This document shows, piece by piece, positions 38,968-49,277 of a stretch of DNA of 64,000 bases. The stretch's first letter is position 1. Each line of letters starts with the position of its first letter. Below the pieces are notes generated by a model. That model worked only from the letters and a program-made list of their open reading frames with translations, did not search any database and was not told the DNA's origin. The DNA comes from Leishmania mexicana MHOM/GT/2001/U1103. Its lineage: Eukaryota > Euglenozoa > Kinetoplastea > Trypanosomatida > Trypanosomatidae. The position numbers and the translations under genes were made by a program. The DNA is taken from positions 124,001 to 188,000 of the forward strand of contig NC_018322.1 in the NCBI RefSeq assembly GCF_000234665.1, given 5' to 3'.

Positions 38968-40656
38968 TCACCGCTTCGGCTCGAACCTGTGAAAGACGAT
39001 ACTCGAGCCAATCACGAGCACTGCGCCGAACACAAAGGCCAAGCTGGGCTCATACCCGTCGATGACAGAGCACATCATCCCGCTAACGATCACGGCGACG
39101 CCGGTGGCAAACCCCTTCAAAATGTTGTCGGCGTACTTTACCACCATGGCGACCAGCAGACCGCCAAACGCGTGAATGAAGACGAGAGCCCACGTTAGAA
39201 AGTGATCGTAGCACTGCCAAAAGAAAAATGGCCGCACGGGGCAGTAGGTCGGGGCTTTGCTAAGCACCCGCGTCTCCGCAGCCGGAGCGGAGAAAATGCT
39301 CCAGTGCACGCGCTGCCCGCACTGCACACTCGCGTACCAGCTCGGGAAGACATCGAGGATCAGCATGGAAATAAACGCAATCGGGATGCCGAAGAGCGAG
39401 AGCTGGATGTTGCGTATGGACAAGGTAGGGTTGGTCGTCTTGATAACCTTCTCAAAGTACACGCTGGCGTAGCTGGACGACAGGCCAGACAGCACACACG
39501 CTGCAATCCCGGTCAGCGCGTTCCCCTGGGGCTCGTTGTCGTCGCCAGCGCGCAGCCCACCAGCCCTGCCGAGGCTAGGGGCCCTAGTCTTGCCTTGCAG
39601 CAAGTGTGGGGCAGCGGTAGGGAGCACTTCTGTGCTAGCCCTCGGTGCCCCGAGCTGCGCACCAAGCACCCCAGCAGTGAGCGCGGCAAGCGACAGCCAC
39701 TGCATCGGGGAAAGTTTGCGGCCCAACAGCCAGACAGAAAATATGGCAGTGAATAGTAGCTTTGTCTGCGACCAGATTTGGAAGGAGACGGCGTCGAGGT
39801 TCGACAGCCCTATGAAGATCAAGAAGTTCTGGATGTTAAACAGGAAGGCTGGCACAAACAGCTTCAGCGTGTCGCGCTTGTAGACAGAGGCGGACAGCAT
39901 GGAGGAGTAGAGGAAGCAGAGGGTCTTCACCCGCCTGTACGTAAAGAAGAAACGGTGCTTGCGCACCGTCTCGGGGGCATCGACGCTGCAGCCCCATTCC
40001 CCATGCTCAGCAGCTCGCGCGTTAGCGCAGGCCGACGCGTTGCTCGGTCGAGCCAAGGACGTCAAATAAGGCGATCGTCGCAGCTGCCTGGGAGGCAGTG
40101 CTGTGATGCCGAGAGTCGTTCTACTGCACTGTGGGCTCGTCACTTGTGGCACACCCGGTGCGTCGTGATCCGCACCGAACCCGTCCGCCACGTTGTGGCC
40201 GCCCTCCCCAGAGGCGTTGCCGACCGCCATAGCTAGCGGAGGCGATGCTGAGGAGGGAGGGATGTGCACCTCCGACGACTCTTCATCCACAAGCAGCTGG
40301 GTCTCCTTACTCCCTGCCTGACAGGCCTTGCGCTCTACGTCGTTGACGCTGTCGTCCCTGAGTAGCAGCACATCGATCTCAAGCCCCGGCATCTTATGCA
40401 CAGCGTTGTTGGCGCGGTCGCTCAAGGCGGTGTCATGCCGGTACTGCCTATACACGTCGTCTAGTCCGTAGAGGACGAGGCACATGACCATCTTGGCAAT
40501 CTCCTGGTTCATGACTAAGGTGGAGGTGTGGTAGTTGTGCGCCGCATCAACCCTCTTGCGTGATAAGCGGGTCATAACAACGAGCAGGCTGTTCTGCACC
40601 ACGAGCACGATGAGGCTGACCATCGTCATCGAGAATATGTGGATGATGAGCACCAT
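38968..40656 (-). CDS. Nucleotide-sugar transporter, probably LPG5B (UDP-Gal)
   Basis: A multi-pass Golgi transporter of the SLC35A family. About ten hydrophobic segments are visible, starting with IIHIFSMTMVSLIVLVVQNSLL and VMNQEIAKMVMCLVLYG. The family core is clear: KLFVPAFLFNIQNFLIFIGLSNLDAVSFQIWSQTKLLFTAIFSV split over two helices, then RKLSPMQWLSLAALTAGVLGAQLG, and the second half with GLSSSYASVYFEKVIK, IRNIQLSLFGIPIAF, and YADNILKGFATGVAVIVSG. Two hydrophilic insertions are unusual: about 150 residues after the second helix (roughly 75-230) and about 40 residues near 345-385. The K-x-ADNI-KGFA stretch is typical of UDP-galactose, CMP-sialic acid and UDP-GlcNAc carriers; the substrate cannot be read directly. 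The symbol LPG5B rests on remembered gene order with CBP1 and the PAP2 genes downstream. It would supply UDP-galactose for phosphoglycan synthesis. Confidence 0.85.
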   Translation of the reverse strand: MVLIIHIFSMTMVSLIVLVVQNSLLVVMTRLSRKRVDAAHNYHTSTLVMNQEIAKMVMCLVLYGLDDVYRQYRHDTALSDRANNAVHKMPGLEIDVLLLRDDSVNDVERKACQAGSKETQLLVDEESSEVHIPPSSASPPLAMAVGNASGEGGHNVADGFGADHDAPGVPQVTSPQCSRTTLGITALPPRQLRRSPYLTSLARPSNASACANARAAEHGEWGCSVDAPETVRKHRFFFTYRRVKTLCFLYSSMLSASVYKRDTLKLFVPAFLFNIQNFLIFIGLSNLDAVSFQIWSQTKLLFTAIFSVWLLGRKLSPMQWLSLAALTAGVLGAQLGAPRASTEVLPTAAPHLLQGKTRAPSLGRAGGLRAGDDNEPQGNALTGIAACVLSGLSSSYASVYFEKVIKTTNPTLSIRNIQLSLFGIPIAFISMLILDVFPSWYASVQCGQRVHWSIFSAPAAETRVLSKAPTYCPVRPFFFWQCYDHFLTWALVFIHAFGGLLVAMVVKYADNILKGFATGVAVIVSGMMCSVIDGYEPSLAFVFGAVLVIGSSIVFHRFEPKR

Positions 40657-41575
40657 TCTTCGCGGCTAACCAAGGGCACACACTCTCTCTGTTATGCGAT
40701 GGGGTGGAAGGGAGCGTGTCACGTGTGCGACCGGTGCACGGATCGTCTTTTCGGTGAACCCTTTCCTAGGGCCAAACAGAAAACTTGGTAGATACTGGTG
40801 CGATGAGAGATGGTAGCGTGCGGTGTCGGCGTCACCGCTAGCCTGGTTCGACGGCTGTGTGTGAGCGCAAGCTTGATCGTATCCCCAACAACGTGGGGCC
40901 GGGGAGGGAGAGGGAGGGGGGCCTTTGTGTGAAGAAGAGGCAGAAACACACAGAAAAGCAAAGAAAAAAAGGGAGCGCCTCCCCCACCACCACCTCGTCG
41001 ACGTCGCCGAGACTGGGTATAAGCGCGGCGCAGATGCGCACCTCGATCGAGCACACAGATATACACACACACAGAGAGAGAAACTCAGACACCGGCTCAC
41101 GCACAGCTGAGACAAATAATAATAATAATCAGATGGTAGAGAGGGTGAGGAAGAGAGGAAGAGGTGAGGAAGAGGTGAGGAAGGGGGGAGGGAGGGGGCA
41201 CGAGGAGGCAAACAGACGAACGAAAACAATTAGCGTCACGTATCAAGCGAGACACACATAGGAGAGAGGGGGCGAGAGAGAGAGCCGGACAAGATGAATG
41301 GAGGTGCCAAACAGAAGCCGAACGACGGCAGAGTGAGTGAGTGAGTGAGTGAGCAGATGATCCTGGCACGCAGCAACGCATAGGGAAATCGACACTGGAG
41401 AGAGGGTGGGGAGGAGGAGCCGAAAGGAGAGGAAGAGAGGAAGACGGAGCCAGGCAATGCTGCCTGACCGCTAAGCAAACCACTCACCGACACGCGAGCG
41501 AATGCGGGCACAAGCACGAGAAGAAGCACACACACACACACGCACGCACACAAGAAAACGCGCAACGCGAAAAAG

Positions 41576-41596
41576 CTGCTGCTGCTGCTGCTGCTG
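41576..41596. repeat. CTG trinucleotide repeat, non-coding
   Basis: Seven CTG units on the plus strand (CAG on the transcribed sense strand) in the spacer upstream of the nucleotide-sugar transporter gene. It is not in any accepted coding region. Confidence 0.9.
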
Positions 41597-42747
41597 TTTC
41601 GCCGCCCTGTCACCCTTTCCCTCCGCGCTCCTATTACAAGGACAACGTCAAAAGAGAGAGAAGGAAACCAAGAGTACAAAACAAGTCGGAAAGCATAGCG
41701 AGAACGAAGAAATAGTAACGCGCACACATGAACACGCACGAGCAACGCACAGAGGGGGAGGGACAGACAGACAGGTCCCCCTCAAGTCGAGCAGAAACTC
41801 GTTAACCTCAAGAAAAGAGAAGTGCGCGAGAGCCACAGGAAGATGAGAAGGCGAGAGGAAGGGAGGGGGCACACACGCACACACACACAGCAAGGAAAAT
41901 AACCCTACTGAAAACGAAAGCTCGCAGTCAAATGCGCAGGTGGAGGAGGAGGCGCGAGAAGGGTAAAGACAAGTGCGGAAGCGCAACGCATCACGGATGG
42001 CCCGCGCAGAACGTGCAGAAAGAGCGAGGAGACACACCAGCCAAACGCGCGCAAGTGTGCCAAATAACTTTACATGTATATATGAAAGGTGAGAAAACAG
42101 GCCACACCCAATGGATAGAGTCAGGAGTGGTGGTGGTGGTGTGGAAGTAGCAGGGTTAAGTAGAGCATACGCCTCCTGAGATCCGAACGACAGTACGATT
42201 ATATATATATATAATAAACGCCCCTTCCCCCTACCCGGAGATGAAAAAAAAGGCCCCGACAACCTAGAACGACTCCGCGGATGCAAAGACCGCGAAGACG
42301 CACACAGACCACGGAATTCGCTCCTCTCTTCCCGCGGTCCTCTGTCGTGCCAATACAAAGAGGCGATGTCCGGAGAGAAAGAGATCGAGAGATCGACACT
42401 GTGAGAGCGACGGAGAAGAAGCCTTTCTATTGGCAAGTGTGTGTGTGTTTGTATGCGGTGGAGGGAAGGGTTACTGCAGACAGATGCCAGTTGTATTGAT
42501 AGTCCGTGTTTCCAACTGAATAACGGCACTTCGTTGAAGCGCTGCGCTTCCAGTGCGTGTTCCTCTACCCCGGCTTTCGAAGGACCTCCCACCAAGTCGA
42601 AGGTCGAAGACCCGGAAACGGTCAAGTGAGAAAGGCACACAGGAAGATACAAGCAGGGAAAAGGGAGGAGGGGGAGGAGAAGGTCAGTCAGCGCGAAAAC
42701 AGCAGCGCAACTTCTCCGCACGGGAGGGGAGATGCACAGAGGAAAGC

Positions 42748-42868
42748 ATTTTCGCGCCCAAAGTGTCCATCCGCCGCCATGCGACGGTGAGATCAGCTTG
42801 GCTCGACACTTCTCTAGCCCGTCACAGGCCCCCACCCACCCACGGGTGTGGTGCGAGGCAGCCGTAGA
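42748..42868 (+). mobile_element. SIDER-like end fragment
   Basis: About 120 bp matching 22213-22339, from ATTTTCGCGCC through GCGAGGCAGCCGTAGA, with a few substitutions and a 6-8 bp deletion in the CACCC-rich part. Nothing of the rest of the element follows. It lies in the spacer between the transporter gene and the 200-aa gene. Confidence 0.7.
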
Positions 42869-43428
42869 CACAAAGGGAGACATTCACGAAGCAGCATTAC
42901 AACGGTGGCCCGTGTGATCCTTGTCACTGCCGTTTATAAGGTCGTGCTCGAGCATCGCTCGTGAGCACTCTCGCCTTCATCTGTATCTCTGTGAGGCTCG
43001 CGCTAGCGAAATCGCTAGAGCATCTGTTCGGTCCCGCGGACATGAGTGCTGCTTAGCGGTAACGCGCACTTACTTGATCGGCAGTCCCCCATACAGCAGG
43101 CGGCTTGCGCATCCGCGCCGAGGGGGCTGAGCACAAGAAAAGCAACCGAGACAAATCGGAGCAAAGAAAAAGTAAACACGCCAAAGACGCACGTGCACGC
43201 ACACTCAGCAAGAGAGAGAGACACGAAGAGTCACCACAGCGCCCTCACTGCTCCACATCTGAAGCCTACAGACACACCCCGATCACGCAAGGGAGAATGC
43301 GAAGGGGAAGAGCTCACTATTTTCCTTTTTTTCATCTGTGGGGCTTCCTCCTGCCGCCTCTCACATCCCGACCCCCACCACCACCCACTACCAGCCCAAG
43401 CTCTGCGGCGTCGGCTACCCGCTTCCCC

Positions 43429-44031
43429 TTACTTTTGTGGCGGCGCCGGCGAGGGTGGCGGTGTCTCCCACGGCATGCGCTCCTGCACGTACCCGTTCGG
43501 GTTGCTGTTCTCGATCTTGCGCAGCTTGTTTACCCGATCCTCGATGTAAAACTGCGAAGAAGGGTAGTCCACGGTCGGGATGTACTTGTGGTCACGCTTC
43601 ATCAAGCCGCGCTTGTGCGCCATGAAGTCACGCGTCTTGGCGCGCTGCTCAGCGGCAAGCTTCGCCGCGATGTTCGCACGCGCCATTGGAGTGTCGTTCG
43701 TCTTGGGGTGATGCGTGTCGAGTGCGCTCTTCACGCCGGCTATGGTGGCTGCCACAGAGGCGGCGGAGGGCCGCTTCGTCGCGCAGTGGTGCACTTCCGC
43801 AGAGGATGGGTTATGGGTGGAGATCACTTTCACCTCATGTGTTTCGGGGACGATCATCTGAAACTTGCTATGGTGCTCAGGCGTCGTAAAGTCAGCGTAG
43901 CAACGCCCCTTGCCAGGGGCTTGCGGGACCTTGCGGCTCATGACCCAATCCGGGGTGAGGTGGGCAGCTGCCTTGCTCGTGGGGAACAGGTCACCATGGC
44001 CGCTACGCAGGAGAAGGCAGCGACGTAGCAT
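43429..44031 (-). CDS. Hypothetical protein, 200 aa, possible mitochondrial
   Basis: I do not recognise a family. The N-terminus (MLRRCLLLRSGHGDLF) is basic and amphipathic, like a mitochondrial presequence. The middle is Ala-rich and probably helical (ARANIAAKLAAEQRAKTRDFMAHKRGL over two helices). The C-terminal third is charged with YPSSQFYIEDRVNKLRKIEN, and the protein ends in a Pro-rich tail (ETPPPSPAPPQK). There are no membrane segments and no cysteine clusters. Composition and size resemble kinetoplastid-specific mitochondrial ribosome or respiratory-complex subunits, but this is only a hint. The ATG at 44031 is chosen because the 50 codons before it are spacer-like and a candidate acceptor lies at 44086-44087. 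It is followed downstream by the LPG5B-like transporter gene after a 2.8-kb spacer. Confidence 0.72.
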   Translation of the reverse strand: MLRRCLLLRSGHGDLFPTSKAAAHLTPDWVMSRKVPQAPGKGRCYADFTTPEHHSKFQMIVPETHEVKVISTHNPSSAEVHHCATKRPSAASVAATIAGVKSALDTHHPKTNDTPMARANIAAKLAAEQRAKTRDFMAHKRGLMKRDHKYIPTVDYPSSQFYIEDRVNKLRKIENSNPNGYVQERMPWETPPPSPAPPQK

Positions 44032-45502
44032 TTTCGCTTCTTTCGTTGAATGCTGGACGGTATCGGTGCCACGGCGTATCAAAGGCTGGCGATGCAGGGA
44101 GAGAGGGAGAGCGGACCGATGCAGGGAAAGAAAAAGGGATGGGCGCAACAAAATGCCACCGACTCCGCCACACACGCACACGCGGGAGATCGAATGACTA
44201 CGAGAGCGTGAAACAAAAGGGAGAGAGGTGCCGCCTACGCCTTTGGCTTCGCTCTGCTCTGCAGCAGGCAGTGGACAACAGACACGCGCAAGACGAAAAA
44301 AGAAAACGAGAAGAGCCGTGAAACCAGCAAGAAGTCAAAGAAGAAGGGCCCGTATGCACGTACGTACACCCACCCAAGTGTGTGTGGGTGTGTGTGGGGG
44401 GAGGGGGGAGGGGTGACCTCTGCGCACAGCGGCAACTGCGCCTGCGACCGGGTGCACAAGCAGGGACGACAGAAAAAAGGGCGAAGCAAGGGAGGCGCGA
44501 GGATGTCGCGTGGAGGCGCAGGAAGGCAGCGGAGGGGCACAGCTATAACTACAACTACAGGGAGAGAGTGGGAAGTCTAGGTGAAGCTACTGCTACTACT
44601 AAAAAAAAAGAGAGACAAGGGGCAAGAGGAGGAGACCGTCAGAGAAGATGTAGACGCGCCCCGCGGAACTAGATAAAGCGCGCACGCCCTCGCAACACGT
44701 GGTGGAAGCGAGAAGGCAAACCGCGTCGCACTAATGCGAGCTGTCCCGTCCCCGGTCACCGCCCACCGCTTTGCGTGTCCTTTGGTGTGCAGAAATACCC
44801 ACTCAAGCAGGAAAAACGATTCGTGCAGCACGGCTGTACCGGTTATGCTTTCTTGTGCGTGACGCAGCGCATGTGCTCAAGGAAGCACGCACACGGCCAA
44901 CGGAGTCCGCACACACACACGCACAGAGAGAGAGGGGGGTGGAAGAGGTGAAGGAGAAGAAAGCGGAGACGGTGATGGTGAGCCCCACACAGCGCACGCG
45001 AGCCCGTTCCGCACGTGGCCAAAGCCGTGTGGCGAAGAAGGGACGTACGAAAGGGCAGAGCCTGGCCACCGGCTCACCTCAGCATAGGTCATTTCGAAGC
45101 AAGCGCCAGAATAGTCCCTCCATTGATGTGGAGTCGGGAAAGAGAAGAGACTCATAGCCGCATTGGCCACCCCTCGCATCTCTGCCACGAACGACTGCGT
45201 AGAGCACGCGCTGCTGCTGCTGTGCAGGCGAGACACGGCTTATCCCATGGAGGAGGGGAAGGGCAAGAGCTTCAGCCTCTCCTCTTCGCAGGAGCGGGAG
45301 TGTTTTCCGAAGCTGCGCATGTGCGAGAGCAACGCCACGCCTACGAGAATACAGCGGCGGGCGCCTCAACAGCAGAGAGAGAGATGCTGCCGAGTACACT
45401 GGGACGACCAAAAACAGAAAAAGACACACGCACACACAGGTATGTATAAAAGCAGCGGAAAGAAGGTCCAGAGTGCGAACAGCAACGCAGCTGGCACGCG
45501 GC
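44032..45502. other. Spacer, 137-aa gene to 200-aa gene
   Basis: About 1.5 kb of purine-biased sequence with the acceptor candidate at 44086 and a GT/G-rich part near 44375-44415. No gene seen. Confidence 0.65.
44086..44112 (-). promoter_or_regulatory. Candidate spliced-leader acceptor, 200-aa gene
   Basis: C/T tract complementary to 44095-44112, then AG at 44086-44087, 55 nt before the ATG. Confidence 0.35.
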
Positions 45503-45916
45503 TCACTTGCGCATGGCATTCGTGCCTTCGTCCACGGCGTTTCCAAGCGCGCGCGGGTCGATCTTTCCACGGTGGTCAACGTAGTAACGCCTCCGCATAC
45601 CAAACTGTCCCTTGACGAAGCTGTTTTCCGGCAGCGGTTCCGGGCAGTTTGGCTCATGCGTCGAAAAGTACTCGTGCAACTCGCGTTGGCGGCTTTGGTA
45701 CTTGGCCTCCATCTCCTCTGTGTGGGGGCTGATCAGGTAGCGCTTGAGCTTCTTGTCCATATCTTTCTTGGGCACCGGCGGCCCACCCTGGACAAAGTGG
45801 CGCGCTATCATGAAGAGCGCCGACACTGACGCGACGGGAGATGACGACAACAACGCCGAGCTGTTCACGGAGGCCCTATGGCACACACGCGCATACATCA
45901 AGCGCTGCATCTGCAT
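45503..45916 (-). CDS. Hypothetical protein, 137 aa, possible mitochondrial
   Basis: A small basic protein without a recognised family. The first 45 residues (MQMQRLMYARVCHRASVN and onwards to FMIARHFVQ) are Arg/Ser-rich without acidic residues, consistent with a mitochondrial presequence. The rest is strongly charged and helical (KKDMDKKLKRYLISPHTEEM, SRQRELHEYFSTHEPNCPEP), followed by a basic FGMRRRYYVDHRGKIDPRAL motif. There is no membrane segment. The start could be the ATG at 45916, the one two codons later, or the internal MIARHF. Composition separates it from the Thr/His/Arg-rich spacer frames around it, so I accept it as a gene. Like its neighbour at 43429-44031, it may be a subunit of a mitochondrial complex, but nothing in the sequence proves that. 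Confidence 0.68.
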   Translation of the reverse strand: MQMQRLMYARVCHRASVNSSALLSSSPVASVSALFMIARHFVQGGPPVPKKDMDKKLKRYLISPHTEEMEAKYQSRQRELHEYFSTHEPNCPEPLPENSFVKGQFGMRRRYYVDHRGKIDPRALGNAVDEGTNAMRK

Positions 45917-48900
45917 CGACGACAGCTTCGCTGCTCGCTCTCACACCCCTTTTTCTGAGAGTACTCCCACCTATCCACGGCGGTTGAGAGAGGAGGGGGG
46001 GACACCGTGTAGAGTTAGCGCTCTGCCGAAGAAGCAACCAGAGGGAGCCACCACTGACAGCTGCTGCGTGATCTGCGCCGCACAAATCGGTCTTCGATGC
46101 TGGCGATTTCTCGCGCAAGCAAGACTCCTGGAAAGAGAAACAGAGCGAGAAGCTAAGGTGAGCTGTCGATGCACATGTGGTTGTGCGCGAGGGGTCCCCG
46201 TTCACGCGAGTGCACGTTGGAGAGAAAAAAGCGAAGCATGCATGAAACAAAGCAAAACGCGGAGGAGAAGGCGGCAACGCGCTCGAGTGGAGCTGGCAGT
46301 TTACCTATCGAATGGTTGGCACAAGCGTGCTCCCTGTCGCAGGGGGTTGCCGAGACGCAACGACGTCCACGACCTCACCGCCGACACCAGCAGCGATACA
46401 TCGCACTGACTGCCCCCGCCCTCCCCCTATGTTGAAGGTACTTGACCCTGTCACTACCAGGAGTGGTTCGGCATAGGCAGGGATAGAGCGGGGGGAGGGG
46501 GGGTGCATCGGCTTTCCACCACACACAGAGACAGTGCGGGGTCGCTGGGGCTTTGAGATGCCACGCGCAGAGATGTGTGCCCCGCGTCATCAGAGGAAGA
46601 CTCTGTTTTTTTTTTGTGCAGGGTCGATAAGACGACGACCGTCACGAACGCTGCAGCACGTAGGACGGCAACTCAACGGAAGCCCGAGAGTGTACTCCCA
46701 CACAAGGCTAAATCTCGTAGCAGCGTACCCAATCCCTCTACCACGTCCGCGCATCAGCGCGGCTCCTTCTGTCCTCAGTCCAGCCTGAGGCCGTGACAGC
46801 CGCATCCAGACATGCTCGCATCCACACACGTGCACGCATGCAGGCGCACGGTGCGGTGGCGACGACGACACGGGTGCGGGAAGCGGGAGGCTCAACATTT
46901 GTACACATTCGAACTGTCCGCATGGGTGCGTGTCGGTCCGCTCGTCGTTAAGGAAAGGCTTTTCATCATAGCGCTCCACGCAGCCACAGCGGCAGCAGCG
47001 GCGGGGGCAGGCCGCACAGCTGCTGCTCCTCTCGTCGGGTCGGTACATAAGCACGCGCACGCAGACAACTCACGACACACTGGCACCACCACCACACACC
47101 GCAGCATAGGGAGCACGCGAACGCGCTGCACCCACAACAATCACCCCCGCCATGAGCTCAGCGGGACCATCCAGGCATTACACATGGCAAGCACACGCAC
47201 ACGCGCGCACACATCGAGAGAGAGAAGCCGACCGTGTAGAAGGCGACAGCGAAAAGCAGATGGTGGGGGCAGTGCACACCTCACCACGTCTCACCATCTC
47301 GGTGTAGAAGGACCGCCGCCGGTATGCGCCTCGTTGATACGACCTTTTTTTGCAGAGCAGCACGCAACTTGTGGATAGAGAAGTGCGAGGGCCCAGGGAG
47401 CACTTGTGTCGTGTTGTGGCACGAATGGGCAGTGGAAGCGAGAGGCAGAAGGAGTTAAGGGGAGTAAGCGAAGGTTGGAGTGGCTCAAGAAGCCCTGGTG
47501 GTCATTCTCGGTGTTCAGGAGCTCTTCCCTCCCGCACGTCCAGAAGGTTTGTCAACGGTCCGGGGGCTTGCGGTAGGGAACCAGCAAGCCGAGAGCACAG
47601 CGGACTATGCAGCTGACTGCCAAACGCCGCCGACGAGACAGGGCAGAGAGGAGCAGGGTGGGCAGCTCACGCATGGGACGCAGGGAAGCGAAATCTCAGT
47701 GGTGATCCATTGGCGACCACGATGACGGAGACACCGAGCGAAGCCCTAGAATGTCCGAAGGGAGTTGGTGCCCTTCTTTTCGTTTTTTTGTGTGTGAGGG
47801 GAGGAGTTTCCGTGCTGTGTTCTTCCGCCGTGTAATGCCGCATGTAAAAGTCCTTCTCCGCGCATGCACGTGCAGCACGTGTGCTGCTGTTGGTGTTTCC
47901 AGCGCGGTTTTATGAAAGCAAGCCAAACCAATTTATGTAAGAAAAAGGGAAAGCGCGGACGAAGCATCAGCACACAGGCGTCAACGTCGCACAGACGAAG
48001 TCACACACACACACGCTCATGCTCACGTGCATGTATGCGCACGAGAGGAGACACGGGAACAAAAGCATGGTGGGCGGAGACCGACGTGGAGCGTGGAAAC
48101 GAAAACGAAACTGAAGGAGAGGGCATGAGTGGCAGCATGTATACACACGACATCGGTGCTCCGAGAGGCAGGCCTACACAGCTACATAGGCCTATAGCAC
48201 ATCGACAGACATGGTTCACATGAGCAGATATCAGCAAGAGACATGATGATAACGACCATCACAGAGTAGGGAGGAGTCAGAGAGAGAGGGAGAGCCACTT
48301 AACCACAGGCGAGGGCAGCATCACAGGAGCAATGGGGTGTCGGTTCCTCTTGCCACCCTTCCCCGTGGACGGAGAAGGAATAGGTCGACGCGAGCGAGAT
48401 CCAAAACAGGGCAATACGCACACACACACACAGGTGAAGGGTGGATGGAGGGAGGCCGAGAGACAAGGGGATGGGCAACGAGCTTGCGAAACAAACAAAG
48501 CAAACAACGCCGCGGAGCAAGGAGCCCCCATCCCCCCCCCCACCCAAAAAAAAAGAAAGCAAAGGGAAAGCAGAGGTGCCCGTAGTGAGCGCAGACTTTG
48601 GTCACGCCAGGGGAGGGAGGGGAGGGGTGATCTCGGCGGTTGGGCAGAGCGCCTCCCCCATCCTCTCCCCGGCCCAGCCACACAACACGCAACGCACGTG
48701 CACAAGTACATTGCCAGGAAAGCATGCCGGCCGTCCCGTCGTGCTGAACGGTGACACTTCCTCCTGCTGCTTTTCGTGTCGTCCGTTTTCGCTTCGAGAG
48801 CTCAACGTAGACTAACACAACATATCTTCAGAGGCAGTCACGGACATGGCATACGGACGTGCAGAGCGTTTGGGAGCACGAAGAGCTGAGCCCGTGAAGA

Positions 48901-49277
48901 AACACGCTCAGACAGCACATATGTCGTCGAAGACGGGCGGAGGGTGGTGGCGGAAGGGAGCAACACATCGAGAGGATGCAGCGAGGGGGGAGAAACATCA
49001 ATGGAGAGAGGGGGAGAAACCAAACGGGGCGCACGTGGAAAAGATGGGAGATAGGAAAGGGGATAGCTTTCCCGCCCGGTGAGCATGAAGACGTCGGCAC
49101 AGCTTTGGCGGGAGGCGGAGGAGGGCGGGGTACAGAGAACGCGCGAAAACAGTCTTGAGTGCGCGCAAGATCGGCGGTTTCTGTTGGCGAGTGCTTGGGT
49201 GTGTGTATCATTTCTTTCTCACAGGAGCTATGCATGTGCCCTTCACGTCGACACCGGCAGAAAGCGCTGAGCGACGC
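45917..49277. other. Spacer, PAP2 gene 1 to 137-aa gene
   Basis: The largest spacer, about 3.4 kb. Contains the diverged SIDER-like copy at 46299-46593, CA runs near 48003-48014 and 48419-48431, and purine-rich tracts. A 156-codon minus-strand frame at 46590-47060 overlaps the edge of the repeat and is not accepted. Confidence 0.65.
46299..46593 (+). mobile_element. SIDER-like copy, diverged
   Basis: About 295 bp homologous to 170-453 but clearly more diverged: shared blocks include GTGGTTCGGCAT, GCAGGGATA, CACACAGAGA, GGGGTCGCTGGGGC and GAGATGCC, separated by substitutions and small indels. It lies in the long spacer upstream of the 137-aa gene. The divergence suggests an older insertion than the other copies. 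Confidence 0.65.

Larger units (their letters stand above)
40657..43428. other. Spacer, 200-aa gene to transporter gene
   Basis: About 2.8 kb, dense in microsatellites between 40900 and 42220: AAT near 41116-41130, GAGT near 41332-41353, CA near 41528-41542, CTG at 41576-41596, TA at 42200-42213. The SIDER-like end fragment is at 42748-42868. A 411-codon minus-strand frame (41648-42883) is spacer-like and not accepted. Confidence 0.7.

Noticed and set aside
41648..42883. 411-codon minus-strand frame upstream of the transporter gene
   Set aside because: Composition (Ser, Leu, Cys, Phe runs from pyrimidine tracts) is that of spacer DNA. It also runs through microsatellites and the retroposon fragment.
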